From Eutreptiella sp. 'Long Island Sound 2002' (lineage: Eukaryota; Euglenozoa; Euglenophyceae; Eutreptiales; Eutreptiaceae), in the NCBI GenBank assembly GCA_964036045.1, contig OZ038380.1, forward strand, positions 164,245,872-164,309,871: 64,000 nt of DNA, read 5' to 3'. A program made the position numbers and the translations under genes. Below the pieces are notes generated by a model, which saw only the letters and a program-made list of their open reading frames with translations, did not search any database and was not told where the DNA came from. The first letter of the stretch is position 1, and every line of letters begins with the position of its first letter. Shown here piece after piece: positions 41,970 to 54,311 of the stretch.

Positions 41970-42729
41970 TCTTCCCGGGATTCGGTTCGGAGTGGCGATC
42001 AACAGGGGTACATACTTTTCCTTGAAGCAATCAAAGGGGAAGGTCCTTGGAGCAAGGTACGCAGCTGACCAGATGCCCACCACGGACTGTGACAACGGAT
42101 GGACACTGGTGAAGCGAAGACGACGTTCTGTTCGTGTGCCGACCACAGAGACTCTTCAACTACAGCTTCAGGATGGTTGTGTCGAAGAAATTACCATAAC
42201 CTGGCTGCCAGACCATCAACATCAGGATGGTGGAATGAAAGCCAACATCAAGAATGTTCAACGCCTACTGTGTACTGCACATGCACACTATTCCCAAGTC
42301 CGTCCGGATGTGGAGGGTGGCATGGTAGGAATCGGACAACACGGGCAATCCTACCTCCGGCGGGTTTGCTTCCATCGTGCAACCACGGGGTGCAAAAACG
42401 AGGATCACGAAAAGGCAGTGGAGACACAGGTTGCTTTCAGGCTTGGGGACCTTGCGCCAACGTTCCACAAGACCTTTGGGGAAAAAATGCAACATCCAAT
42501 TTCATCTCTTCAAATGTATCATCCTCACCGTCTTTGGCGGCAAAGGTTCCGTTGATCTGACCAACGCTCCGCATTGCGACCTACAGGATTCTACGGGAAG
42601 CTTTGCCGCGTGGATCCGTGAACAATGTAGGGAACACATTGATGAGCCTGCTTGGTTCCTACGTCCCGACTACGGTGTTGCCATCCAGCTTTGCCTCGTT
42701 GCAATGACGTGGTCGGGCGCAGTTCTGAG
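41970..42729 (+). repeat. U module with two adjacent open frames, copy 1
   Basis: A 760-bp module preceding each H module (others 50123-50882 and 62076-62835). A 187-codon frame (41992-42555) overlaps another of 133 codons (42377-42778) in the next frame, and both look protein-like in composition. Of the differences between copies 1 and 2 in the first frame, four change the residue and about one is silent, so there is no sign of purifying selection. It could be an old captured gene fragment with a frameshift. The product is not recognised. Confidence 0.6.
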
Positions 42730-43827
42730 GCACTGTAGTCTCACAGGGCCTCCACCATTGGTGTCCGGTCGGTGGTGAAGGCCGAGGTTCAGCACCAGTA
42801 GTGCAGCCTTTCTTAGTGGATCATATTCGCTTTTTGAAGACGCCAAAGCCAAAACTGCCAGGTGTCGATGTCGGATTATGAAAACGGCTATCATCAGGCC
42901 ACCACAGCCGCGACACCAGGTTCCCTTGAACCTATACACTGTATATATATATATACATATATATATACATATATGTGTGTGTGTGTTTATAGATGTAGAC
43001 CCGCAGACGTTCCGGGAAAGCTTTTTGTTCCTTCTCGCCCTATACAGACGTTCTTTTCTTCCATTTCTTGCACATGTTCGAAGAATCCCAAACTTTTTGC
43101 TGTGCTGAGACCCATGAATTGTCGGAAGATGTCTGTATTCTGGCTTGTGTCGTTCTTTTTTGAGATTTTGAGATTCCCACGCGGTTAACCACGCACTAGT
43201 CAACAGAAAACGCCGGTGGTAGGCAAGCATCGGGGGCTTTCGTTCAAACCTGTTGGCACGACCTGTGGTGGTTCTAAGATGCCGCACCAAGGAACCCACT
43301 CAGCCACTCCGAGGAATCTGCCCCCTCCCCTTGGGGTGCCCTTCATGCAATGATTTGCAACAAACTTAGGGCCGGTGGCAAAATGATTGGGCCCGGTACT
43401 TTGTGGTATCCCATCACCTGCCTCAAAAGGTCAAGCGGTTCGCAAAACACATAAGTACCCACTTTTTGCAGTCATACCCCGTAATCCAACCTTCACGTCA
43501 AGGAGTGCAATGAGGTGGGCAATTTTCATGAAATAATGGGTGAAATCATCAATCAAAAATGCTTGAATTAGCAGTTGCACTACACTTTGGTTTCCTTGAG
43601 CATCATTGTCCTTCTTACCTGTGCGCGCCGTAAAAGTGGTGTTGAAATTGAAAAGACATCTTCGCAATGAACCTTCTCTCCTCAAGTTGTCGTTTTCGAG
43701 AAACTGCAGAATGCATTTGCAAGGCTGCAATGATGGTACTAACTAAAACATTATGCAAGTCCGAGCAATATGGCACAAATACGATCAATTTGCAGGTAAT
43801 TTATAGTTGCCATAGTTCACCGCTCCC
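42730..43827 (+). repeat. H module, copy 2
   Basis: Offset 11,556 from copy 1, near-identical. Starts the middle, shorter tandem unit. Confidence 0.88.
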
Positions 43828-43953
43828 TACTAAAATCGCGGCAAAAATTGCGTATGTTTTCCACCACACAAAGAAGGTGCTGGTTGTACTTTGCACAGCA
43901 CCACGGCCTCCTACCACCTTCATGATGCATTCCACTTGACAAATGCCTTTCCC

Positions 43954-44791
43954 CCTATCCCTCCCTCTGGGTCCGGTTCCCCCTTCCCTTTCCTCTTCCA
44001 CCCTTGCGGGATGCTCCATTCCCCGCTCCAATACCAACCCGCTTAGCCAGATTCAAACCCCGCACCCGCAGGGCGAGTCTGCCACACCAAGCACTACCCT
44101 GATAATACCTTCTGCAACCCACACCGCCACTCCCGGGGGTCTCTCTCCCCCCCTACCCCTCCCTCGGGGTCCTGTTCCCCCTTCCCTTTCCTCTTCCACC
44201 CTTACGGGATGCTGCATTAGCCGCTCCAACACCAACCCGCTTAGCCAGATTCAAACCCCGCACCCGCAGGGCGAGTCTGCCACACCAAGCACTACCCTGA
44301 TAATACCTTCTGCAACCCACACCGCCACTCCCGGGTGTCTCTCTCCCCCCCTATCCCTCCCTCGGGGTCCCGTTCCCCCTTCCCTGTCCTCTTCCACCCT
44401 TGCGGGATGCTCCATTCCCCGCTCCAACACCAACCCGCTTAGCCAGATTCAAACCCTGCACCCGCAGGGCGAGTCTGCCACACCAAGCACTGCCCTGATA
44501 ATACCTTCTGCAACCCACACCGCCACTCCCGGGGGTCTCTCTCCCCCCCTATCCCTCCCTCGGGGTCCCGTTCCCCCTTCCCTTTCCTCTTCCACCCTTG
44601 CGGGATGCTCCAGTCCCCGCTCCAACACCAACCCGCTTAGCCAGATTCAAACCCCGCACCCGCAGGGCGAGGCTGCCACACCAAGCACTACCCTGATAAT
44701 ACCTTCTGCAACCCACACCGCCACTCCCGGGGGTCTCTCCCCCCCCCTATCCCTCTCTCGGGGTCCCGTTCCCCCTTCCCTGTCTTCTTAG
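43954..44791 (+). repeat. P array, about 4.2 units
   Basis: 198-bp units in order partial B, A, B, C, terminal unit. The frame is open across the array (282 codons). Confidence 0.92.
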
Positions 44792-44798
44792 GGGGGTA

Positions 44799-45068
44799 GG
44801 ATCCATAGACCTGGTCTATAGACGAATCCATGGTCTATAGACCTGGTCTATAGACCCGGTTTATAGACCTGGTCTATAGACAGTCCACCATCCATAGACT
44901 TGGTCCAAAGACCAGATTCTATTGGATCTATAGACGAGCTGGATGCATACCGTGGATCCTTTCTAATGAGCGTTCCATTGTCTATGGACCTGGTCTATAG
45001 ACGGTTGTATGATCTATAGACGTGGTCTATAGACCGTTTCATTGGTCTATCGCCCTAGTTTATAGACC
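44799..45068. repeat. T module (TCTATAGA palindromes), copy 3
   Basis: As at 11132, with a few substitutions (GACGAATCC, TATCGCCC) that break individual dyads. Confidence 0.9.
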
Positions 45069-45763
45069 GCTTTGGGCCACCCCCCGCTTGGGTTGGTTTC
45101 CCAACGGCTACGTTTTCTAGGGTGTTCATGGCTTTTTTGCACTCCCGGGACCTTCCTCTAGAGACTAGTGTCGCTTTCACGCCCAAGACACCTGTCAATT
45201 CGGAGATCTAGAGCCGCTTTGGGCCATCCCCCGCTTGGGTTGGTTATCCACAATTTCAAGTGGCTCAGGCTCATTCAGAACCTTTCCCAGTCCCCCTTCA
45301 CCCTGTTGCCGTTGTTGTTACAGTACAGATGCGCTGCTGTTTACTGCCACCTGCTCCTTTGCTGTGCACCATCCAGATGTTTGACGAGTCTTGGTCTGAA
45401 CACATTGGGGCTCTCCCTCAGTTATTGTTGGAGAGATCACTACTGTCAATGTTGGTGCCAACATTTTTCCAGATTCAATTGACACTTTGGCGGTGAGCAG
45501 ACTGAGAATGTGACAAAGGGAATGCCATGCTGATTTGCTTTGTGCGAGTGTGTGTGCCAGGAATCCAGTTTTTTGAACGCTGTGCTGAAAATTCCGAAGG
45601 AGCACAATGGCTCACCCCATTTTCAGTAATCCTTGACAGTTTTCCTGCAGTTGGTTTCTTGCATATGTTGTATTTTTTTTTGTTTGATGCCAGTGCTCAG
45701 AGTGTATTGCATGACTACCCCCCTTTCCCCCGCCCGCAAACCGGGCGTCCGCGCATGATGAAT
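45069..45763 (+). repeat. M4 spacer
   Basis: Near-identical to the other M4 copies; here it precedes a complete 5S gene. Confidence 0.85.
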
Positions 45764-45881
45764 GCGTACGGCCATACTACTGGGAACACACCTAAACCCG
45801 TCCGATTTCAGAAGTTAAGCCTAGTCAGGCCCAGTTAGTACTGAGGTGGGAGACCACTTGGGGACACCGGGTGCTGTACGC
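45764..45881 (+). rRNA. 5S ribosomal RNA, complete
   Basis: 118 nt with closed helix I (GCGTAC with GTACGC), box A, intermediate element and box C, ending GGGTGCTGTACGC. The 5' part is identical to most chimeric copies, and the 3' part matches the gene at 4518 except for GGGGACACCGGG. That region pairs better here (CACCGGGTG) than at 4518, so this may be the better-preserved functional copy. Confidence 0.95.
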
Positions 45882-45886
45882 TTTTT
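45882..45886 (+). terminator. Pol III T5 terminator of 5S gene
   Basis: Five T residues directly after the 5S 3' end. Confidence 0.8.
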
Positions 45887-46061
45887 CATTGCCCCTTTTC
45901 CGGCACCCCCCCGCGGTGCACCCCACGTCCCCCCTCCAATCCGCTTCCTCCCCTCCCTCCCAACCTGCTGCACACATGGCGCATGTGCCACTGCGTGCCG
46001 CCATGCTCCCGGCGGCCCCCTTCCACGCGCGCCGTCTTGAGCTCATTTCAGGGTATGGGGA
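45887..46061. other. C-rich filler between 5S and hairpin
   Basis: About 175 bp found only here. In other units ATTGCCCC joins directly to the hairpin, so this looks like an insertion. No gene seen. Confidence 0.6.
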
Positions 46062-46107
46062 ACTCGGTAGGATCTGCCCGTTCCTAGACAGGCAGATCCT
46101 ACCGAGT
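46062..46107. repeat. 17-bp perfect inverted repeat after 5S
   Basis: The same hairpin as at 4652-4697, followed here immediately by the related direct sequence GAACGGGCAGAGCCTACCGAG. Confidence 0.92.
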
Positions 46108-46495
46108 CCGGTTAGGAACGGGCAGAGCCTACCGAGTCGGTAATAGTCACCCATATCCTAAAATGAGCTATTGACACAATAACCCCCCCCTATTTCGGGG
46201 TCGCTGAGTCCAAAACGTCACTCATATTGCAAATCCGAGACAGTGCCGTTGATCTATGGCGGAGGGGGGTCCTAACGAGCGGTGGGTTAGGGTGCCAACA
46301 TGCGTGCGCGTGAAAAAGCTGCCACGCACACGTGATGCCACGCACACGCTGACAGAGGTACACTTTCTGAGTGTCTATTTTTTTTCCGTATATACTTGCT
46401 CCTTCGTAGGCAGCTTTGGTGCTTTCAGCGCCACTTTGTGGAGGCCAATGGGCCAATCTCCTTCCAAAACCAAAGCGCTTCCCACCTGGCATGTA
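46108..46495 (+). repeat. Partial, diverged G segment
   Basis: Matches about 5026-5410 (CTATTTCGGGGTCGCTGAGTC and GTATATAC...GGCAGCTTTGGTGC) with more differences than the L copies. L sequence stops after CTTCCCACCTGG. Confidence 0.8.
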
Positions 46496-46559
46496 CGTTT
46501 GAACCATTTTCTGGTTGATAAAGCTGGGGCGCACAAAAAACCTCAATTGATGAGGCATG

Positions 46560-47040
46560 GATTGCAAGTAGAAAGCTTTGTACATTGGCAAAAGCATGGG
46601 ATGCAAGAACGACATGTTTGAAAGGAGTATAATCAGGATGGGCATGGCCAATGAGTGGTTTTCCTGATTATTCAGTAAAAAATGGTTTCAAACTTAAGTA
46701 GAAGGCAAAAAAACCATAAGTAGACGCGGCATGGAATGTAAGGCGAAAGCAGCTGTGCTTTGTCAAAAAGCATGGGCTGTAAAAAACAACATGTTTGAAA
46801 GGGTTTAGAAATAGAATTGGCATGGAATGTTTGGTTGGATAATTTTCTCATTCGCGAAGTAGGGTCGGCATGGTTTTGAACCATTCAAATTGCGGAGTGG
46901 CAAAAACAAACATGAAAAAAAAAGACTAGGCATGGAATGCGAATTGAAACCTATTTTGCACTGGCAAAAGTGTGGGCTGCAAAAACAACATGTTTGAAAG
47001 CTTCCGAATAGCTTGGGTATTGAACGTATGATTGGAGCTA
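46560..47040 (+). repeat. Degenerate satellite of about 190 bp, three units
   Basis: GGCAAAAGCATGGGATGCAA/GAACGACATGTTTGAAAGG-like phrases recur near 46590, 46765 and 46970. The units are strongly diverged, so this is an old array. No gene seen. Confidence 0.65.
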
Positions 47041-47053
47041 GATGAGGGGCAAG

Positions 47054-47775
47054 TTGCGTCAGGATGTCGTCAGGATGCGTCAGGATGGCGTCAGGAAGGC
47101 GTCAGGATGGCGTCAGGATGGCGTCAGGAATGGTTCACGTATGCGTCAGGAAGCGTCAGGGTAGCGTCAGGATGGCGTCAGGATGGCGTCAGGAAAGTGT
47201 GAGGAAAGTGTCAGGATGGCGTCAGGATGGTGTTCGGGAACGTCAGGATAGTCCAATCGCGTCAGGAATGCGTCAGGATGCTTCAGGATGGCGTCAGGAT
47301 GGCGTCAGGGTGCGTCAGGATGGCGTCAGGCAGGCATCAGAGGTGTGTCAGGGTAGTGGTGTAGGCGTCAGGAGCACGTCACGATGCGTCAGGATGCGTC
47401 GGGAAGGCGTCAGGAATGGTTCACGTATGCGTCAGGAAGCGTCAGCGTAGCGTCAGGATGGCGTCAGGATGGCGTTAGGAAAGTGTGAGGAAAGTGTCAG
47501 GATGGCGTCAGGATGGTGTTAGGGAACGTCAAGATAGTCCAATCGCGTCAGGAATGCGTCAGGATGCGTCAGGATGGCGTCAGGATGGCGTCAGGATGGC
47601 GTCAGGATGCGTCAGGATGGCGTCAGGCAGGCATCAGAGGTGTGTCACGGTAGTGGTGTAGGCGTCAGGAGCACGTCACGATGCGTCAGGATGCGTCAGG
47701 AAGGCGTCAGAGTGGCGCCAGGAAGGCGTTAGGATAATTTAGCGTCAGGATGGCGTCAGGATGACGTCAAACGAC
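47054..47775 (+). repeat. R array: 11-bp minisatellite GCGTCAGGATG
   Basis: About 60 variants of GCGTCAGGATG. A longer phrase containing TGGTTCACGTATGCGTCAGG recurs at 47131 and 47417, indicating a 286-bp higher-order duplication. The Arg/Gln/Ser/Val-rich frame (128 codons) follows from the repeat. Confidence 0.92.
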
Positions 47776-47789
47776 GCGGGGCCCAAATC

Positions 47790-49305
47790 AATTGTCCGCG
47801 GGACAACTGATTGCCGCCTGTGGTAAAACTGGCCATGAAACGAACAATGAAGTTGCTTCGGTCAACGGCTAAAAAAAGAAAATGCACAATCGTCCAGCGG
47901 ACTTTTAAAAATTGTCCGAAAAATCGTCAGTGGGACAACTCATTGCAGCCTGTGGTAAGTAAAAGTGGCTGTGAAACAACGAATAAAGTTCTGTCCGTCA
48001 AATGCTACGAAAGACAAATCGTCCGACGGACAATAAAAAATTGTCCGACGGACAATTTAAAATTGTCCGAAAAAAATCGTCAGCGGGACAACTCATTGCA
48101 GCCTGTGGTACGTAAAAGTGGCTGTGAAACAACGAATAAAGTTCTGTCCGTCAAATGCTACGAAAGACAAATCGTCTGACACACAATCAAAAATTGTCCG
48201 ACGGACAATTTAAAATTGTCGGTCGGACAAAAGGATAAGGTTCTGTCCTTCAAATGCTACGAAAGACAAATCGTCCGACGGACAATAAAAAATTGTCCGG
48301 CGGACAATTTAAAATTGTCTGAAAAAAATCGTCAGCGGGACAACTCATTGCAGCCTGTGGTAAGTAAAAGTGGCTGTGAAACAACGAATAAAGTTCTGTC
48401 CGTCAAATGCTACGAAAGACAAATCGTCCGACGGACAATTAAAAATTGTCCGACGGACAATTTAAAATTGTCCGAAAAAAATCGTTAGCGGGACAACTCA
48501 TTGCAGCCTGTGGTACGTAAAAGTGGCTGTGAAACAACGAATAAAGTTCTGTCCGTCAAATGCTACGAAAGACAAATCGTCTAACAGACAATCAAAAATT
48601 TTCCGACGGACAATTTAAAATTGTCGGTCGGACAAAAGGATAAGGTTCTGTCCTTCAAATGCTACGAAAGACAAATCGTCCGACGGACAATAAAAAATTG
48701 TCCGACGGATAATTTAAAATTGTCCGAAAAAAATTGTCAGCCGGACAACTCATTGCAGCTTGCGGTAAGTAAAAGTGGCTGTGAAACAACGAATAAAGTT
48801 CTGTCCGTCAAATGCTACGAAAGACAAATCGTCCGACGGACAATAAAAAATTGTCCGACGGACAATTTAAAATTGTCTGAAAAAAATCGTCAGCGGGACA
48901 ACTCATTGCAGCCTGTGGTAAGTAAAAGTGGCTATGAAACAACGAATGAAGTTCTGTCCGTCAAATGCTACGAAAGACAAATCATCCGACGGATCATAAA
49001 AAATTGTCCGACAGACAATTTAAAATTGTCCGTCGGACAAAAGGATAAGGTTCTGTCCTTCAAATGCTACGAAAGACAAATTGTTAGACGGACAATAAAA
49101 AATTGTCCGACGGACAATTTAAAATTGTCCGAAAAAAATTTTCAGCGGGACAACTCATTGCAGCCTGCGGTAAGTAAAAGTGGCTGTGAAACAACGAATA
49201 AAGTTCTGTCCGTCAAATGCTACGAAAGACAAATCGTCCGACGGACAATAAAAAATTGTCCGACGGACAATTTAAAATTGTCCGTCGGACAAAAGGATAA
49301 GGTTA
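47790..49305 (+). repeat. S array: 405-bp higher-order satellite rich in palindromes
   Basis: CATTGCAGCC anchors at 47941, 48094, 48346, 48499, 48751, 48904 and 49156 give alternating spacings of 153 and 252 bp, a 405-bp period. Within units, AAATTGTCCG-A-CGGACAATTT and related dyads recur. Both sub-periods are multiples of three, so frames up to 261 codons stay open. I regard them as non-coding. Confidence 0.93.
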
Positions 49306-49690
49306 GGGGGAATATCCTATTGTGCGTCGGACATTTTGTTTTTGGTTTTTTTTTCACTCTATGGATCCTAGCTATCTGGGTGAACCCTGCTGCCCTGGCG
49401 ATTTAACCGAACCACACCATGCATTGTCATTCAAAAGCTCATGCACTGCACCCAGCTAGGTAGCACAGCTGTGGCTAGGGTAGTCAACAGTGAAGCAAAA
49501 AAATGCACGGCGATTGCAGAGCCTCTGAGCACCCTGCAAGTCAACGTGGATTATCCAAGCTGAACGTGCTACCTAGTAAAGGTTCAGCCTCACGGGTGAC
49601 TCTCTGGCACTAATGTGATGAGATGTTCATTGGTGGATTTGTTTCCGTAGCAATTGAACAAAAAGCCACCATGCATTGTCATTCAAAATG
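49306..49690 (+). other. Single-copy stretch with possible SINE-like insertion
   Basis: A 22-bp direct repeat (CACCATGCATTGTCATTCAA plus AA) lies at 49415-49436 and 49667-49688, flanking about 230 bp. The enclosed sequence has TGGCTAGGG and GGTTCAGCCTC, loosely like Pol III A and B boxes, and an A-rich 3' end. This is suggestive only, with one copy in the window. Confidence 0.35.
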
Positions 49691-50122
49691 CATGGCACTC
49701 CCCTTGCTGGTCTCTCCGATGTTTACCACAAACCATTCATACAAAAAAGGCATGTTTCTGGGTAGTTCTCAATAGGCATAGTCGGCAACCCAAGGGACCC
49801 CTTCAGGATGTATCCACGGCTTCTGTGCCCCAGGCCAATCGCGTTGGTGAGGTCTTTGGGATCAGGGCATGGACATCTGAACTCGCTTTGCCAAACCAAA
49901 ACATTGTCCACCCGCCGCAGCTCCATTAAGGTCCACCGCTTACTGGTAAAATCGGGGTAAAAATTGGGCATGTTTTTCGCCACACAAGGAGGGTGCTGGG
50001 TATACTTTGCACTGCACCACGGCCTCCTAACACCTTCAGAATGCATTCCACTTCACAAATGCCTTCCTGGTTAGCTGTTTACCACAAACCATACATACAA
50101 AAAAGGCATGTTTCCGGGTAGT
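49691..50122 (+). repeat. K and N modules leading into U
   Basis: K (49691-49954) and N (to about 50068), then the ACCACAAACCATACATACAA phrase again before U, as at 41857-41970. Confidence 0.75.
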
Positions 50123-50882
50123 TCTTCCCGGGATTTGGTTCGGAGTGGCGATCAACAGGGGTACATACTTTTCCTCGAAGCAATCAAAGGGGAAGGTCCT
50201 TGGAGCAAGGTACGCAGCTGACCAGATGCCCACCACGGACTGTGACAACGGATGTACACTGGTGAAGCGAAGACGACGTTCTGTTCGTGTGCCGACCACA
50301 GAGACTCTTCAACTACAGCTTCAGGATGGTTGTGTCGAAGAAATTACCATAACCTGGCTGCCAGACCATCAACATCAGGATGGTGGAATGAAAGCCAACA
50401 TCAAGAATGTTCAACGCCTACTGTGTACTGCACATGCACACTATTCCCAAGTCCGTCCGGATGTGGAGGGTGGCATGGTAGGAATCGGGCAACACGGGCA
50501 ATCCTACCTCCGGCGGGTTTGCTTCCATCGTGCAACCACGGGGTGCAAAAACGAGGATCACGAAAAGGCAGTGGAGACACAGGTTGCTTTCAGGCTTGGG
50601 GACCTTGCGCCAACGTTCCACAAGACCTTTGGGGAAAAAATGCAACATCAAATTTCATCTCTTCAAATGTGTCATCCTCACCGTCTTTGGCGGCAAAGGT
50701 TCCGTTGATCTGACCAACGCTCCGCGTTGCGACCTACAGGATTCTACGGGAAGCTTCGCCGTGTGGATCCGTGAACAATGTAGGGAACACATTGATGAGC
50801 CTGCTTGGTTCCTACATCCCGACTACGGTGTTGCCATCCAGCTTTGCCTCGTTGCAATGACGTGGTCGGGCGCAGTTCTGAG
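50123..50882 (+). repeat. U module, copy 2
   Basis: As at 41970. Differs from it mostly by replacement substitutions in the 187-codon frame (50145-50708). Confidence 0.6.
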
Positions 50883-51979
50883 GCACTGTAGTCTCACAGG
50901 GCCTTCACCATTGGTGTCCGGTCGGTGGTGAAGGCCGAGGTTCAGCACCAGTAGTGCAGCCTTTCTTAGTGGATCATATTCGCTTTTTGAAGACGCCAAA
51001 GCCAAAACTGCCAGGTGTCGATGTCGGATTATGAAAACGGCTATCATCAGGCCACCACAGCCGCGACACCAGGTTCCCTTGAACCTACACACTGTATATA
51101 TATATACATATATATATATACATATATGTGTGTGTGTGTTTATAGATGTAGACCCGCAGACGTTCCGGGAAAGCTTTTTGTTCCTTCTCGCCCTATACAG
51201 ACTTCTTTTCTTCCATTTCTTGCACATGTTCGAAGAATCCCAAACTTTTTGCTGTGCTGAGATCCATGAATTGTCGGAAGATGTCTGTATTCTGGCTTGT
51301 GTCGTTCTTTTTTGAGATTTTGAGATTCCCACGCGGTTAACCGCGCACTAGTCAACAGAAAACGCCGGTGGTAGGCAAGCATCGGGGGCTTTCGTTCAAA
51401 CCTGTTGGCACGACCTGTGGTGGTTCTAAGATGCCGCACCAAGGAACCCACTCAGCCACTCCGAGGAATCTGCCCCCTCCCCTTGGGGTGCCCTTCATGC
51501 ATTGATTTGCAACAAACTTAGGGCCGGTGGCAAAATGATTGGGCCCGGTACTTTGTGGTATCCCATCACCTGCCTCAAAAGGTCAAGCGGTTCGCAAAAC
51601 ACATAAGTACCCATTTTTTGCAGTCGTACCCCGTAATCCAACCTTCACGTCAAGGAGTGCAATGAGGTGGGCAATTTTCATGAAATAATGGGTGAAATCA
51701 TCAATCAAAAATGCTTGAATTAGCAGTTGCACTACACTTTGGTTTCCTTGAGCATCATTGTCCTTGTTACCTGTGCGCGCCGTGAAAGTGGTGTTGAAAT
51801 TGAAAAGACATCTTCGCAATGAACCTTCTCTCCTCAAGTTGTCGTTTTCGAGAAACTGCAGAATGCATTTGCAAGGCTGCAATGATGGTACTAACTAAAA
51901 CATTATGCAAGTCCGAGCAATATGGCACAAATACGATCAATTTGCAGGTAATTTATAGTTGCCATAGTTCACCGCTCCC
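50883..51979 (+). repeat. H module, copy 3
   Basis: Near-identical to 31174-32271, with a one-base deletion near 51203 (ACAGACTTCTTTTC) that shifts the overlapping plus-strand frame. Confidence 0.88.
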
Positions 51980-52105
51980 TACTAAAATCGCGGCAAAAAT
52001 TGCGTATGTTTTCCACCACACAAAGAAGGTGCTGGTTGTACTTTGCACAGCACCACGGCCTCCTACCACCTTCATGATGCATTCCACTTGACAAATGCCT
52101 TTCCC

Positions 52106-53339
52106 CCTATCCCTCCCTCTGGGTCCGGTTCCCCCTTCCCTTTCCTCTTCCACCCTTGCGGGATGCTCCATTCCCCGCTCCAATACCAACCCGCTTAGCC
52201 AGATTCAAACCCCGCACCCGCAGGGCGAGTCTGCCACACCAAGCACTACCCTGATAATACCTTCTGCAACCCACACCGCCACTCCCGGGGGTCTCTCTCC
52301 CCCCCTACCCCTCCCTCGGGGTCCCGTTCCCCCTTCCCTTTCCTCTTCCACCCTTACGGGATGCTGCATTAGCCGCTCCAACACCAACCCGCTTAGCCAG
52401 ATTCAAACCCCGCACCCGCAGGGCGAGTCTGCCACACCAAGCACTACCCTGATAATACCTTCTGCAACCCACACCGCCACTCCCGGGTGTCTCTCTCCCC
52501 CCCTATCCCTCCCTCGGGGTCCCGTTCCCCCTTCCCTTTCCTCTTCCACCCTTGCGGGATGCTCCATTCCCCGCTCCAACACCAACCCGCTTAGCCAGAT
52601 TCAAACCCCGCACCCGCAGGGCGAGTCTGCCACACCAAGCACTGCCCTGATAATACCTTCTGCAACCCACACCGCCACTCCCGGGGGTCTCTCTCCCCCC
52701 CTATCCCTCCCTCGGGGTCCCGTTCCCCCTTCCCTTTCCTCTTCCACCCTTGCGGGATGCTCCAGTCCCCGCTCCAACACCAACCCGCTTAGCCAGATTC
52801 AAACCCCGCACCCGCAGGGCGAGTCTGCCACACCAAGCACTACCCTGATAATACCTTCTGCAACCCACACCGCCACTCCCGGGGGTCTCTCTCCCCCCCT
52901 ACCCCTCCCTCGGGGTCCCGTTCCCCCTTCCCTTTCCTCTTCCACCCTTACGGGATGCTGCATTAGCCGCTCCAACACCAACCCGCTTAGCCAGATTCAA
53001 ACCCCGCACCCGCAGGGCGAGTCTGCCACACCAAGCACTGCCCTGATAATACCTTCTGCAACCCACACCGCCACTCCCGGGGGTCTCTCTCCCCCCCTAT
53101 CCCTCCCTCGGGGTCCCGTTCCCCCTTCCCTTTCCTCTTCCACCCTTGCGGGATGCTCCAGTCCCCGCTCCAACACCAACCCGCTTAGCCAGATTCAAAC
53201 CCCGCACCCGCAGGGCGAGGCTGCCACACCAAGCACTACCCTGATAATACCTTCTGCAACCCACACCGCCACTCCCGGGGGTCTCTCCCCCCCCCTATCC
53301 CTCTCTCGGGGTCCCGTTCCCCCTTCCCTGTCTTCTTAG
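52106..53339 (+). repeat. P array, about 6.2 units
   Basis: 198-bp units in order partial B, A, B, C, A, C, terminal unit. The A and C near the end are additional relative to 32398 and 43954, and a B unit is missing from the second A-B-C set, as expected from unequal exchange. Confidence 0.92.
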
Positions 53340-53346
53340 GGGGGTA

Positions 53347-53616
53347 GGATCCATAGACCTGGTCTATAGACGATTCCATGGTCTATAGACCTGGTCTATA
53401 GACCCGGTTTATAGACCTGGTCTATAGACAGTCCACCATCCATAGACTTGGTCCAAAGACCAGATTCTATTGGATCTATAGACGAGCTGGATGCATACCG
53501 TGGATCCATTCCAATGAGCGTTCCATTGTCTATGGACCTGGTCTATAGACGGTTGTATGATCTATAGACGTGGTCTATAGACCGTTTCATTGGTCTATAG
53601 CCCTAGTTTATAGACC
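53347..53616. repeat. T module (TCTATAGA palindromes), copy 4
   Basis: As at 11132, near-identical. Confidence 0.9.
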
Positions 53617-54311
53617 GCTTTGGGCCACCCCCCGCTTGGGTTGGTTTCCCAACGGCTACGTTTTCTAGGGTGTTCATGGCTTTTTTGCACTCCCGGGACC
53701 TTCCTCTAGAGACTAGTGTCGCTTTCACGCCCAAGACACCTGTCAATTCGGAGATCTAGAGCCGCTTTGGGCCATCCCCCGCTTGGGTTGGTTATCCACA
53801 ATTTCAAGTGGCTCAGGCTCATTCAGAACCTTTCCCAGTCCCCCTTCACCCTGTTGCCGTTGTTGTTACAGTACAGATGCGCTGCTGTTTACTGCCACCT
53901 GCTCCTTTGCTGTGCACCATCCAGATGTTTGACGAGTCTTGGTCTGAACACATTGGGGCTCTCCCTCAGTTATTGTTGGAGAGATCACTACGGTCAATGT
54001 TGGTGCCAACATTTTTCCAGATTCAATTGACACTTTGGCGGTGAGCAGACTGAGAATGTGACAAAGGGAATGCCATGCTGATTTGCTTTGTGCGAGTGTG
54101 TGTGCCAGGAATCCAGTTTTTTGAACGCTGTGCTGAAAATTCCGAAGGAGCACAATGGCTCACCCCATTTTCAGTAATCCTTGACAGTTTTCCTGCAGTA
54201 GGTTTCTTGCATATGTTGTATTTTTTTTTGTTTGATGCCAGTGCTCAGAGTGTATTGCATGACTGCCCCCCTTTCCCCTGCCCGGAGACCGGGCGTCCGC
54301 GCATGATGAAT
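53617..54311 (+). repeat. M4 spacer
   Basis: Near-identical to 33511-34205, offset 20,106. Confidence 0.85.

Noticed and set aside
47054-49305. CRISPR-like array
   Set aside because: Repeats are contiguous tandem satellites without unique spacers, there are no cas genes, and the context is eukaryotic.
48621-49406. 261-codon repetitive frame in the S array
   Set aside because: Sub-periods of 153 and 252 bp are multiples of three, so openness is expected. Palindromic DNA structure explains the conservation better.
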